Shown one piece after another: positions 1-7,650 of a stretch of 34,975 bases of DNA. The DNA comes from Martinezella miluonensis (lineage in GTDB: Bacteria; Pseudomonadota; Alphaproteobacteria; Rhizobiales; Rhizobiaceae), in contig NZ_FMAH01000060.1 of assembly GCF_900094545.1 (NCBI RefSeq), positions 1-34,975 of the forward strand, in the 5' to 3' direction. Position 1 is the stretch's first letter. Each line of letters begins with the position of its first letter. The translations under genes and the position numbers were made by a program. The notes under the pieces are model-generated. The model was not told the origin of the DNA and did no database searches. It saw only the letters and a list, made by a program, of their open reading frames with translations.

Positions 1-1
1 T

Positions 2-238
2 GCCCGCGAGCGTACCGATGCCAACCGGCTCAAGCCCTGGGGCAAGGCCATCTACAAACGACGGAAAGAGACGGTCGAGCGCTCGTTTGCCGACGCCAAA
101 CAGTTGCATGGTCATCGCTACGCGCGGTTCCGAAGTCTCATCCGGGTCCAATGCCAGTGCCTGATGGCCGCAGCCGCCCAGAACATCAAGAAGATCGCAA
201 TGGCCCTCACCAAGGCCAGCCAACCGAGCCCCGCATAA
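2..238 (+). mobile_element. IS1182-like transposase, C-terminal fragment (5' end outside window)
   Basis: An open frame enters from the left edge and stops at TAA 236-238, giving 78 residues. It contains the segment ERSFADAKQLHGHRY followed by QCLMAAAAQNIKKIA, which is typical of the C-terminal part of DDE transposases of the IS1182 type. The E in ERSFADAK is the likely last acidic catalytic residue. The N-terminal part is outside the window, so it cannot be judged whether the element is intact. The gene runs toward the window interior, and the IS end probably lies near position 340. Family assignment rests on recalled motif similarity. Confidence 0.8.
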
Positions 239-301
239 GCAGAGGGAATCTGAACGGCCCGTTCAAAACATCCAGTCAACCTCGAAACTCAACACAAAAT
301 A

Positions 302-328
302 AAACCCCGCCAAAAAATGACGGGGTTT
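302..328. terminator. Hairpin between the IS fragment and aatA
   Basis: AAACCCCG (302-309) pairs with CGGGGTTT (321-328). Read on the minus strand the stem is followed by TTTATTTTG, a good T-tract for transcription arriving from aatA. It may instead belong to the insertion sequence. Confidence 0.6.
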
Positions 329-342
329 GTCAGCGGTCTGAA

Positions 343-360
343 CCCGCCATTTCTGGCGGG
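343..360. terminator. Second hairpin downstream of aatA
   Basis: CCCGCCA (343-349) pairs with TGGCGGG (354-360). The plus side is followed by CTTTT. On the minus strand the stem is followed only by TTCAG, as if a native T-tract had been interrupted by the insertion sequence. It lies 27 bp past the aatA stop. Confidence 0.55.
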
Positions 361-387
361 CTTTTCGTTGGACTTATCGTCGACTGC

Positions 388-1590
388 TTACTTGCAGGCT
401 GCGCAGAAGCGCTGGATGCGGCGGCAAGCCTCTTCGAGCAACTCTTCCGAGGTCGCGTAGGAGATACGGAAATTCGGGCCGAGGCCGAAAGCCGAACCGT
501 GCACGACGGCAACGCCTTCCGATTCCAGCAGCTCGGACACGAAATCCTCGTCCGTCTCGATGACCTTGCCGGTAGGAGCCGTCTTGCCGATCAGGCCGGC
601 GCAGGACGGATAGACGTAGAAGGCGCCTTCCGGAACCGGGCACGAGAGACCCTTCGCCTGGTTCAGCATCGATACGACGAGATCGCGGCGGCCTTCGAAG
701 ATCTTCTTGTTGCGCGGAATGAAGTCCTGTGGACCGTTCAGCGCTTCAACGGCAGCCCACTGTGCGATCGAGGTCGCACCCGATGTCTGCTGACCCTGGA
801 TCATGTCCATGGCCTTGATGAGCTGCAGCGGGCCGGCGGCATAGCCGATACGCCAGCCGGTCATCGCATAGGCTTTCGAAACGCCGTTCATCGTCAGCGT
901 GCGGTCATAGAGGCTCGGCTCGACTTCGACCGGCGTGGCGAATTTGAAATCGCCATAGGTCAGGTGCTCGTACATGTCGTCGGTCAGTATCCAGACATGC
1001 GGATGCTTGACCAGCACGTCCGTCAGCGCCTTCAGCTCGGCATGCGAATAGGCAGCGCCCGACGGGTTGGACGGCGAGTTGAACATGAACCACTTGGTCT
1101 TCGGCGTGATCGCCTTATCAAGGTCGGCCGGCTGAAGCTTGAAATTGTTAGCCTGCGTCGTCGCGACGAAAACCGGCGTGCCGCCGCAAAGCGCCACCAT
1201 CTCCGGATAGGAGACCCAGTAAGGCGTCGGGATAATGACTTCGTCGCCGGGGTTCAGCGTCGCCATGAAGGCGTTGAACAGGATCTGTTTGCCGCCCGTG
1301 CCGACGATGGTCTGCTCGGGAGCGTATTCCAGATTGTTCTCGCGCTTGAACTTGGCGGCGACCGCCTTGCGCAGTTCGGGAATGCCCGAGACCGGCGTGT
1401 ACTTCGTCTCGCCGCGATTGATCGCGTCGATGGCAGCCGTCTTGATATTATCGGGCGTATCGAAATCCGGTTCACCGGCGCCGAGGCCGATCACGTCGCG
1501 TCCTTTTGCTTTCAGCTCGCGCGCTTTCTGGGAAACGGCGATGGTGGCAGAAGGCTTTACACGGGAAAGAGCGTCGGCAAGAAAGGCCAT
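388..1590 (-). CDS. aatA: Aspartate aminotransferase (PLP-dependent, class I)
   Basis: The 400-residue product matches the usual length of rhizobial aspartate aminotransferase, which interconverts aspartate plus 2-oxoglutarate with oxaloacetate plus glutamate in the cytoplasm. Visible class I fold-type I landmarks are GAGEPDFDTP at residues 37-46, the PLP-contacting N175 in NSPSNPSG, D204-D205 and Y207 near the cofactor, the Schiff-base lysine K239 in SKAYAMTGWRIGY, and the substrate-carboxylate arginine R375 in NFRISYA. The start ATG at 1590 gives the expected MAFLADALSRVKPS N-terminus. It is monocistronic and ends just before two hairpins and the IS tail. Close relatives can also accept prephenate or aromatic substrates, so exact specificity is inferred. 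Confidence 0.93.
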   Translation of the reverse strand: MAFLADALSRVKPSATIAVSQKARELKAKGRDVIGLGAGEPDFDTPDNIKTAAIDAINRGETKYTPVSGIPELRKAVAAKFKRENNLEYAPEQTIVGTGGKQILFNAFMATLNPGDEVIIPTPYWVSYPEMVALCGGTPVFVATTQANNFKLQPADLDKAITPKTKWFMFNSPSNPSGAAYSHAELKALTDVLVKHPHVWILTDDMYEHLTYGDFKFATPVEVEPSLYDRTLTMNGVSKAYAMTGWRIGYAAGPLQLIKAMDMIQGQQTSGATSIAQWAAVEALNGPQDFIPRNKKIFEGRRDLVVSMLNQAKGLSCPVPEGAFYVYPSCAGLIGKTAPTGKVIETDEDFVSELLESEGVAVVHGSAFGLGPNFRISYATSEELLEEACRRIQRFCAACK

Positions 1591-2118
1591 GATGATCGGT
1601 CCTATTCGGTTGAAGTGGGCAGAAAGCCTGCGGACCAGTTTTCTGCGCTAAGCTCTATGTCGAATATGGGCCGACGTTTCAAGCGCAAAGGCGTCACAGT
1701 GGCTTTATTTCCTGGCTTTCGGGGGTCGGGTCTTCGATGTCAATTTCGAGCGCCAACGCGGTGACCGCGGCGGTTCGTGACTGGTATCCATGCCTTCATC
1801 CACCGAGCAGCGCCCTGCATGGTCCCCTCGCGAACTTGAATCAATTTACGAAGCGCCTGATTCAACATCTCAGGAGAATCAGGATTTCCCTTTGTAAAAT
1901 AACAGCTTGTCACAAATGCCGCCCCTCGCGAACCTATGCCAATGCGCCTTTGGTCAACGGGGCTATGCCTGCACGCACTCAATAGCTCTAGGGATAGACG
2001 GATGGCCGCACCGAATTCGCAAACACAAAGACGTTATCGACGCGGCACCCGACCTTGAACGGCAAGTCGTTCGACCCACCTTGCAAAAGCAACGGTACTT
2101 TGGGGCGGAGCAGGAAAC
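1591..2118. other. Intergenic region between aatA and the divergent sugar dehydrogenase gene
   Basis: This 528 bp gap holds the candidate aatA promoter and a perfect 8-bp inverted repeat, CCTGATTC (1856-1863) with GAATCAGG (1876-1883). Short open frames occur on both strands near 1740-1985, but none has a recognisable product or a convincing ribosome-binding site. I see no RNA gene here. Confidence 0.5.
1654..1682 (-). promoter_or_regulatory. Candidate sigma70-type promoter of aatA
   Basis: On the minus strand TTGAAA (1682-1677) is followed after 17 bp by CATAGA (1659-1654), about 64 bp upstream of the aatA start. Spacing is ideal and both boxes are near consensus. No start site has been mapped. 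Confidence 0.4.
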
Positions 2119-3264
2119 ATGCACGCGGGAATAACGGGAATTTCGGTTGCCTTCGCGGCATCCATCTTGCTGTCGGCCGGCATCGCTTTTGCCGAAACTC
2201 CGCAAACCTTCAAGACGCAAAAGGTGACGGTCAAGGTCGAGACGGTTGCCGCCGGGCTCGAACACCCTTGGGCGGTCGCCGTGTTACCGGATGGTGCCTA
2301 TCTCGTCACCGAACGGCCCGGCCGCCTGCGCCTTGTCCGCGACGGCAAGATATCGCCCGCCCTCGCGGGATTGCCCAAAGTCTATGCCCGCGGACAGGGT
2401 GGCCTCTTGGACATCGAACTCGATCCGAAATTCAGCAGCAATCGAACCCTTTATTTCACCGCCTCGGTGGCAGGGGACGGCGGCAGCGGCACAGCTGTCT
2501 TTCGCGCAAGACTGTCATCGGATGAAAAACAGCTGACCGATGTGAAGCGTATCTTCCTGATGAACAAGCTGTCGAGCGGCAATATCCAATATGGCTCACG
2601 CATTGCCATCGCCGGGGACGGCAGCCTCTTCGTCAGCCTCGGCGATCGCGGCGAACAGGACCGCGCCCAGGATTTTCAGGACGACGCCGGCTCCATCATC
2701 CATATTGGGGCCGACGGCAGCATCCCTGACGATAATCCGTTCAAGGACGGCAAACGCGCCCTGCCGGAAATCTGGTCGAAGGGCCATCGCAATCCGCAGG
2801 GCATCACCTTCGACCGCGAGACGAACAAGCTCTACACGTCCGAGCACGGCGCCAAGGGTGGCGATGAGATCAACACGCCCGAAGCCGGCAAGAACTACGG
2901 CTGGCCGGTCATCTCCTACGGCACCAATTATGACGGTACGAAGATCGGCATCGGCACAGCGAAGAAGGGCATGGAGCAGCCGCTTTTCTATTGGGATCCC
3001 TCGATCGCCCCTGGCGGAATTGCCGTCTATCGCGGCAAAATGTTTCCGGAATGGAACGGCGCCTTCTTGGTCACTGCGCTGAAATTCCAGCTGCTGTCGC
3101 GCCTCGACCGCGATGGCAGCGGCAAGATCACCGAACGGGAACGCATGTTCGAGGACAAATTCGGCCGTATGCGCGACATCGTCGTCGCGCCCGACGGCGC
3201 GCTTCTGATCACGACGGACGAGGATAACGGCGTCCTGCTGCGGGTTTCCAGAGCGGCGGATTAA
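2119..3264 (+). CDS. PQQ-type soluble aldose sugar dehydrogenase-like protein, periplasmic
   Basis: The 381-residue protein has a Sec signal peptide (cleavage likely after AFA, residue 25) and a six-bladed GSDH/YliI propeller. Family landmarks include HPWAVAVLPDG (49-59), PGRLRLV (67-73), GDRGEQDRAQD (175-185), GHRNPQGITF (222-231) and EHGAKGGDEIN (242-252). Known members oxidise aldoses in the periplasm with PQQ and pass electrons to the respiratory chain. The loop that in E. coli YliI reads SGNHFG reads SGNIQYG here (153-159), so the histidine expected as catalytic base is absent, with Q157 in its place. It may therefore have altered or no dehydrogenase activity. A GGAGCAGG Shine-Dalgarno sequence precedes ATG 2119. 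It appears monocistronic. Confidence 0.85.
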   Translation: MHAGITGISVAFAASILLSAGIAFAETPQTFKTQKVTVKVETVAAGLEHPWAVAVLPDGAYLVTERPGRLRLVRDGKISPALAGLPKVYARGQGGLLDIELDPKFSSNRTLYFTASVAGDGGSGTAVFRARLSSDEKQLTDVKRIFLMNKLSSGNIQYGSRIAIAGDGSLFVSLGDRGEQDRAQDFQDDAGSIIHIGADGSIPDDNPFKDGKRALPEIWSKGHRNPQGITFDRETNKLYTSEHGAKGGDEINTPEAGKNYGWPVISYGTNYDGTKIGIGTAKKGMEQPLFYWDPSIAPGGIAVYRGKMFPEWNGAFLVTALKFQLLSRLDRDGSGKITERERMFEDKFGRMRDIVVAPDGALLITTDEDNGVLLRVSRAAD

Positions 3265-3365
3265 GCGTCGCGGGCTGGTCATCTGCGACGCCTTTCACCC
3301 TTGCCGCACGCAAAAGCAACTGCTAACGGTCACCTCAACTTTCCTCCCCTTCCCGCAGGATGCAG

Positions 3366-4256
3366 ATGTCTCGCATACAGGCGAATTTGTTGTTGTTGCT
3401 TGCTGCCGCGATCTGGGGCGGCGGCTTCGTTGCGCAATCGACGGCGATGAAGGCGATCGGCCCCCTGTGGTTCATCGGCCTGCGCTTCGCGGTGGCCACC
3501 ATGGTCGTCCTGCCCTTCGTGTGGATGGAAAGCAGAAAAGCAGCCAAACCGCTGACATCGCGCAACTGGCTCCTCCTCGCACTGATCGGCATCACCCTCT
3601 TCGGAGGTGCTGCAACCCAGCAGCTCGGGCTCTTGACGACGACGGTGACGAATTCCAGCTTCATCACCGGCCTCTACGTGGTCTTCGTGCCAGTGATTGC
3701 CGTTGTCTTCCTGCGCCGCGCACCGCATTGGATAATCTGGCCGGCGGCGCTCATGGCGCTCTGCGGCATCTACCTGCTGTCGGGTGGCTCCTTCTCGCGC
3801 CTGACGGACGGCGATTTCCTGACCGTGATCTGCGCACTGTTCTGGGCGGCCCAAATCACCCTCGCCGGCTCCGCCGTCAACGAAACCGGCCGACCGCTCG
3901 CCATATCCGCCATGCAATTCGCGGTTACGGCCGTGCTCGCCCTTGCGGTCGCAGCCGCCATCGAGCCGATTAGCATTGCTGCCATCCACGCAGCGCTGGG
4001 CGAAATCCTCTATGTCGGCATCTTTTCGTCGGGTCTGGCCTTCGCTCTGCAGGTGATCGGTCAGCGCTATACGACTGCGCCACAGGCAGCGATCTTCCTT
4101 TCTTCGGAAGCCTTGTTCGGCGCATCCCTGGGTGCATTGTTCCTGGGCGAGACCATGGGACCGGTCGGCTATGCCGGCTGTGCCCTGATGTTCGCAGCGA
4201 TGCTCGCCGTTGAACTGGTGCCCGAATTGGTTCGCAGACGCAATGCGACAGCCTGA
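3366..4256 (+). CDS. EamA/DMT-family transporter
   Basis: This is a hydrophobic protein of about 296 residues with roughly ten predicted membrane helices in two EamA repeats. The first repeat starts with LLLLLAAAIWGGGFVAQ near the N-terminus. The second includes CALFWAAQITLAG (about 157-169) and ends with EALFGASLGALFLGETMGPVGYAGCALMFAAMLAVE. DMT family members export amino acids, nucleosides or other small metabolites through the inner membrane, and the substrate cannot be inferred. ATG 3366 is preferred over ATG 3360 because AGGA (3357-3360) sits 5 bp upstream of 3366. The gene is about 100 bp downstream of the sugar dehydrogenase gene on the same strand, without an obvious functional link. 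Confidence 0.85.
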   Translation: MSRIQANLLLLLAAAIWGGGFVAQSTAMKAIGPLWFIGLRFAVATMVVLPFVWMESRKAAKPLTSRNWLLLALIGITLFGGAATQQLGLLTTTVTNSSFITGLYVVFVPVIAVVFLRRAPHWIIWPAALMALCGIYLLSGGSFSRLTDGDFLTVICALFWAAQITLAGSAVNETGRPLAISAMQFAVTAVLALAVAAAIEPISIAAIHAALGEILYVGIFSSGLAFALQVIGQRYTTAPQAAIFLSSEALFGASLGALFLGETMGPVGYAGCALMFAAMLAVELVPELVRRRNATA

Positions 4257-4743
4257 AATGCGCGCTATAGCTGTCTCTCTGCGACAGTTTTTGAAATTTT
4301 TTTGAACAATCGGAAACCGACGTTCGCGCCGGCCAATTTGGGAAAATTTCGCCAAAACTATATCGCGAACGATGCAAAAACCTTAGAAACTTGTCCGAAA
4401 GTGAGAAAACTTGCGAATCGCGTTAGCACAGTGGCATTACCGAACTGTGTTCCCAGCGATACGTTAAAAAACTTTTGCTTGCCAATTCCCAATAAACACA
4501 GCACTCTCAACGATGTTCGGGCATTTTTAGAGCATGGGAAGTCCTAATAGAATTGCGCGCCGGAGACGCTGATATTCCGGTCAGCCTGGTCAAAATGCGG
4601 GGTGGCAAACATCGCATCGAGACCATGCCGAGGTATAGGGGACCTTTTCCTTACAATTTCGAGAACTGCCTGCAAGCGCCCGCAGGGGCAACACAGTAAT
4701 GCTGCCCGTGTGGATGGTGGGCAGAGAGAAAAGGACCTGAGGC
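4257..4743. other. Long AT-rich region / leader upstream of cspA
   Basis: This 487 bp gap is clearly richer in A+T than the coding DNA around it, especially 4280-4560. It begins with a possible hairpin, CTGTC / GACAG, followed by TTTTTG around 4270-4292, which could terminate the transporter transcript. It also has a 20-bp-spaced direct repeat (GAAACTTG at 4386 and AAAACTTG at 4406) and a CCTGC / GCAGG hairpin near 4669-4685. Cold-shock genes often have long structured leaders, so part is probably the cspA 5' untranslated region. I see no convincing protein or known RNA gene. Confidence 0.5.
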
Positions 4744-4959
4744 ATGGCCGAGACTGGCACTGTAAAGTTTTTCAATACCGATAAGGGCTTCGGTTTTATC
4801 AAACCGGACAAGGGTGGCGCAGACATCTTTGTACACATTTCTGCAGTTCAGGCTTCCGGCCTGGCAGGATTGTCGGAAAACCAGAAGGTAAGCTTCGACA
4901 CGGAACCGGATCGCCGCGGCAAGGGACCGAAGGCCGTCAATCTGCAGATTGCCGGCTGA
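4744..4959 (+). CDS. cspA: Cold-shock protein, CspA family
   Basis: This 71-residue single cold-shock domain binds single-stranded RNA/DNA and acts as an RNA chaperone in the cytoplasm. RNP1 is seen as KGFGFIKPD (14-22) and RNP2 as DIFVHIS (28-34), so both aromatic binding motifs are intact. The start at ATG 4744 is supported by AAGGA a few bases upstream (about 4731-4735). Alphaproteobacteria carry several csp paralogs, so the exact paralog name is uncertain. A strong terminator follows directly. The long AT-rich stretch upstream may carry temperature-responsive regulation, which is inference. Confidence 0.93.
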   Translation: MAETGTVKFFNTDKGFGFIKPDKGGADIFVHISAVQASGLAGLSENQKVSFDTEPDRRGKGPKAVNLQIAG

Positions 4960-4987
4960 GACCTTGCGGTTATCATTCGAGTTGAGG

Positions 4988-5009
4988 CCCGGCAGCAATG
5001 CCGGGTTTT
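4988..5009 (+). terminator. Rho-independent terminator of cspA
   Basis: CCCGGCA (4988-4994), loop GCAA, TGCCGGG (4999-5005), then TTTT. Stable short stem with a tetraloop, 29 bp after the cspA stop. Confidence 0.85.
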
Positions 5010-5030
5010 GTCATTCAGTCTCCATTCAGT

Positions 5031-5058
5031 TTGTCGCGTATAGTTTGCCTGTTATAAA
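5031..5058 (+). promoter_or_regulatory. Candidate promoter of the BA14K gene
   Basis: TTGTCG (5031-5036), 16 bp spacer, TATAAA (5053-5058), about 45 bp upstream of the start codon and just after the cspA terminator. Predicted from sequence only. Confidence 0.45.
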
Positions 5059-5059
5059 A

Positions 5060-5085
5060 AAGCGGGAATGACGATTGTCCCGCTT
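5060..5085 (+). promoter_or_regulatory. Inverted repeat at the predicted transcription start of the BA14K gene
   Basis: AAGCGGGA (5060-5067) and TCCCGCTT (5078-5085) form a perfect 8-bp inverted repeat around a 10-bp centre, immediately downstream of the candidate -10 box and 5 bp before the GAGG ribosome-binding site. It could be a repressor operator or a 5' mRNA hairpin. Confidence 0.45.
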
Positions 5086-5102
5086 CGTTAGAGGATAGGC
5101 CA

Positions 5103-5540
5103 ATGACCATACTCGGCAAAACTCTCGTCATGTCCGCTGTAGCCGCGGCATTGACGGTAACTTCCATGAGCGCCGCGTCCGCTGATGAATATTGGCGCCA
5201 TCGCGACCACGATGGTTGGGCGCTCGGCGCTGCCGGGCTCGCAACAGGCCTGATCGTCGGCTCTGCGATCGCCAGCCAGCCGCGCTATGTCGAGCCAGCG
5301 CCCGTCTACGCCGATCCCGGCTACGATGCACCTCCCCCGGCCTACTATTATCGCCCAGCGCCGCGCCGCGTCTATGTCGAGCGGGATGTCAGCTATTATG
5401 CGCCGCCGACGGCTTCCGGCCTGCGTCCGTGGTCTTCGGCATGGATGCGCTATTGCTACGATCGCTACAGAAGCTTCGACGGTCGCAGCGGCACCTATGT
5501 CGGCTATGACGGCATGCGCCATTTCTGCGCGGCCGACTGA
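5103..5540 (+). CDS. BA14K-family secreted protein
   Basis: The 145-residue protein has an N-terminal signal peptide (cleavage likely after ASA, around residue 27). A short glycine/alanine-rich hydrophobic stretch follows, LGAAGLATGLIVGSAIAS (41-58), then a P/Y-rich linker and a C-terminal BA14K signature with AWMRYCYDRYRSFDGRSGTY and the final HFC. The C-terminal motif has the usual paired cysteines. BA14K proteins were first noted in Brucella as immunoreactive, lectin-like envelope proteins and are common in Rhizobiales, but their biochemical role is unsettled. GAGG at 5091-5094 supports ATG 5103. It is flanked by terminators on both sides and so is likely transcribed alone. Confidence 0.85.
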   Translation: MTILGKTLVMSAVAAALTVTSMSAASADEYWRHRDHDGWALGAAGLATGLIVGSAIASQPRYVEPAPVYADPGYDAPPPAYYYRPAPRRVYVERDVSYYAPPTASGLRPWSSAWMRYCYDRYRSFDGRSGTYVGYDGMRHFCAAD

Positions 5541-5570
5541 GCCCGAACCTGCAAGCCGCCGAATTATCGG

Positions 5571-5600
5571 AAAAGCGCCGCGCCCTCATGCGGCGCTTTT
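5571..5600. terminator. Bidirectional terminator between the BA14K and MBL-fold genes
   Basis: AAAAGCGCCGC (5571-5581) pairs perfectly over 11 bp with GCGGCGCTTTT (5590-5600). A/T tracts on both sides suit both convergent genes. Confidence 0.85.
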
Positions 5601-5605
5601 TCTGT

Positions 5606-6250
5606 TCATAGCCCGCGCAGGAAAGGATTGGTGCGACGCTCGTCGCCGATCCGGCTGCCCGGCCCATGACCGCAGATGAAGCCGACCTCATCGCCCAGCG
5701 GGAAGACCTTGTCGCGAATCGAATCCAGCAACTGTTGGTGATTGCCGCCCGGCAAATCCGTTCTCCCGATCGAGCCGCTGAAAAGCACGTCGCCAAGATG
5801 GGCAAAGCCCTGCTTCCGGTTGAAATAGATGACATGGCCGGGCGCATGGCCGGGGCAATGGAAAACCTCGAACTCGTGCTCACCGAAGGAAACCTTATCG
5901 CCCTCCTTCAGAAAGCGATCGGGCACCACGTTGCGCACGCCGTCGATGTTGAACATCTTGCCCTTGGCCTCGAGATCCTCAAGCAGGAAACGATCGTCCT
6001 CATGCGGGCCGATCACCTCGATGCCAAGCGCCTCGCGAACCTCGTCGGCGCCGCCGGCGTGATCGATATGTCCGTGCGTCAGCCAGATGGCCTTCAGGGT
6101 GATGCCATTCTCGCGCACCGTCTGCAGGATAACGTCGACATCGCCACCGGGATCGACAACGACGCCTTCCTTCGTGTCCGGGTCGAACAGGATGGTGCAA
6201 TTCTGTTCGAAAGGGGTCACCGGAATGATGCCGGCCTGGAGCATGCCCAT
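5606..6250 (-). CDS. MBL-fold metallo-hydrolase (glyoxalase II-like)
   Basis: The 214-residue cytoplasmic protein has a complete metallo-beta-lactamase dinuclear metal site: THGHIDH with H59, H61, D63 and H64, then H135 in CPGHAPGH, D154 in HLGDVLF, and H195 in CGHGPGS. The family includes hydroxyacylglutathione hydrolases, and this short single-domain form resembles the YcbL type II glyoxalase-like group. It lacks the extra C-terminal glutathione-binding domain of classical GloB, so its natural substrate is open. ATG 6250 (MGMLQAG) was chosen because GAGG lies about 7 bp upstream on the minus strand. The open frame extends 30 codons further, but without family-like sequence. Confidence 0.87.
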   Translation of the reverse strand: MGMLQAGIIPVTPFEQNCTILFDPDTKEGVVVDPGGDVDVILQTVRENGITLKAIWLTHGHIDHAGGADEVREALGIEVIGPHEDDRFLLEDLEAKGKMFNIDGVRNVVPDRFLKEGDKVSFGEHEFEVFHCPGHAPGHVIYFNRKQGFAHLGDVLFSGSIGRTDLPGGNHQQLLDSIRDKVFPLGDEVGFICGHGPGSRIGDERRTNPFLRGL

Positions 6251-6499
6251 GAAGTGCCTCGTCTGTTTGAATGTCGAGTTGCCGGTATAGCGGCAAACTC
6301 CGCGCAAAACAGCCCCCGGCAGTCTGCAAGTGCCCGGCACACGAGATCCCCCACATCGTTGAATCCGAAAATAGGCAAATAATTCCGACCCTTATTGGAT
6401 CCGGTTGCCAGCCAGCAGCAAGGTCAAACCGTGTCGATCGGAACAGAGACGCGCGCGATACGTTGAGGCTATGTCTTTAAAGGCAGAAGGAGTGAACCA

Positions 6500-7135
6500 A
6501 TGTCCTTGAAGAGAAATCTACTCCTGGCCGGCCTCGCCCTCGTCGGCAGCGCTGGCCTGGCGCAGGCCGAGATGTCCGCTACGACCGCGAGCGACATTGA
6601 AGTGCGCTCCGGGCCAGGCGCCGAGTTCCCGACGGTTGGCGTCGCGACGCGCGGCTCCCAAGCGACGCTGGATGGCTGCGTCGAGGGCAGTCGCTGGTGC
6701 CGGGTCGACGTCAATGGCATGCGCGGCTGGGTTTACGCGCAATATCTCAGCGTCGAACAAAATGGTGCGCAGGTCGTCGTCCAGGATAATCTCGACGATC
6801 TCGGCATCCCCACGATCACCTACGAGCAAACGGATACCATTCGAACCGGAAGCATCCAGGCCGCACAGCCCGGCCCTAACGACCAACTGCTCGGTCCCGT
6901 TGGGAACGGCGGCGATATCGTCGCAATCACTCCACCTGACGAAATCCGAGACTATATCGACGACAATCCGGTCGATACGGTCCAGCTGAATGGCAATGTC
7001 GTCGTCGGCGCCACAGTTCCGCAAAGCATCGAAGTGCACCGCATTCCAGACTATCAATACAGCTATGTCGAAGTGAACCACCAACCGGTGCTGGTCGATC
7101 CCGGCACGCGCCGTATCGTCTACGTCTATCAATGA
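6500..7135 (+). CDS. Secreted SH3-domain / DUF1236 protein
   Basis: This 211-residue exported protein has a signal peptide ending around AQA (residue 23). An SH3_3 domain follows (about 28-86) with VRSGPGAEFPTVG, the CVEGSRWCRV cysteine pair and GWVYAQYL. An acidic linker leads to a C-terminal DUF1236 module (about 140-211) with VGATVPQSIEVHRIPD and the tail VDPGTRRIVYVYQ. Bacterial SH3 domains often bind peptidoglycan or other envelope components, so a periplasmic envelope role is likely, but no function is established. AGAAGGAGTG lies just before ATG 6500. A perfect hairpin follows the gene. Confidence 0.87.
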   Translation: MSLKRNLLLAGLALVGSAGLAQAEMSATTASDIEVRSGPGAEFPTVGVATRGSQATLDGCVEGSRWCRVDVNGMRGWVYAQYLSVEQNGAQVVVQDNLDDLGIPTITYEQTDTIRTGSIQAAQPGPNDQLLGPVGNGGDIVAITPPDEIRDYIDDNPVDTVQLNGNVVVGATVPQSIEVHRIPDYQYSYVEVNHQPVLVDPGTRRIVYVYQ

Positions 7136-7169
7136 TTCGCTTAGGAAGCTGAGCAAAATGGCGAAATTC

Positions 7170-7193
7170 GCATGCGGCCGGAAGGCCGCATGC
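7170..7193. terminator. Hairpin downstream of the SH3/DUF1236 gene
   Basis: GCATGCGGCC (7170-7179), loop GGAA, GGCCGCATGC (7184-7193): a perfect 10-bp stem 34 bp after the stop. There is no clear T-run, so it may be a 3' mRNA-stabilising hairpin or a weak terminator. Confidence 0.6.
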
Positions 7194-7380
7194 CTCCAAA
7201 GCGGATTTCCCCCGGAATTATCAGGGAATTCTCCCGTTTGAGTTGCTCTTCTATTTCCACCGAACAGTGCATGATGTAATCCTAATACCAGTGAGGATTA
7301 TCGCCGCTCCCAGGCATCGATCCGGGACGCGACGAGAGGGCATCCGGAAGCGTCTCCGGAATTATGGGAGAAGGGCAATC

Positions 7381-7644
7381 ATGGGAAGTCTAGGGCCTAT
7401 CATCACGCAATTGATAGCGGGCGCTATCGGCGGCAATGCCGCAAGCGCCGTTCTGAAGCAGGACGGCGTCAATCTTATCGCTAGAACGATCGCCGGCGCC
7501 ATTGGCGGGCTCGGCGGCGGTTTCATCCTCAACCTGATCGGCAGCGAAGCCCTCACCGGCCTGATAGCGCAAGGCATATCCTCGCTGATCGCCGGCGGTG
7601 TGCTTTCGGCGATCGTTGGCGCAGTTCTCGGCCGCAAGTCCTAA
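7381..7644 (+). CDS. Small glycine-zipper hydrophobic protein
   Basis: The product is 87 residues, almost all hydrophobic or small, with repeated GxxxG-like spacing: LIAGAIGGNAAS, IAGAIGGLGGGFILNLIG, and LIAGGVLSAIVGAVLG. Two to three segments could span or associate with the membrane. There is no cleavable signal peptide. AGAAGGG lies about 5 bp before ATG 7381, which I prefer to the upstream in-frame start at 7243. Similar tiny glycine-rich proteins are annotated as hypothetical in rhizobia. Function is unknown, and a membrane-associated oligomer is inferred from composition alone. Confidence 0.65.
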   Translation: MGSLGPIITQLIAGAIGGNAASAVLKQDGVNLIARTIAGAIGGLGGGFILNLIGSEALTGLIAQGISSLIAGGVLSAIVGAVLGRKS

Positions 7645-7650
7645 AAATCG

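Noticed and set aside
151..1764. Long open frame (537 residues) on the plus strand opposite aatA
   Set aside because: It runs antisense through a clearly real aspartate aminotransferase gene, has R-rich antisense-type composition, no family motif, and crosses the IS tail.
1737..1985. Short open frames on both strands upstream of the sugar dehydrogenase gene
   Set aside because: No ribosome-binding site, no recognisable product, and overlapping frames on opposite strands.
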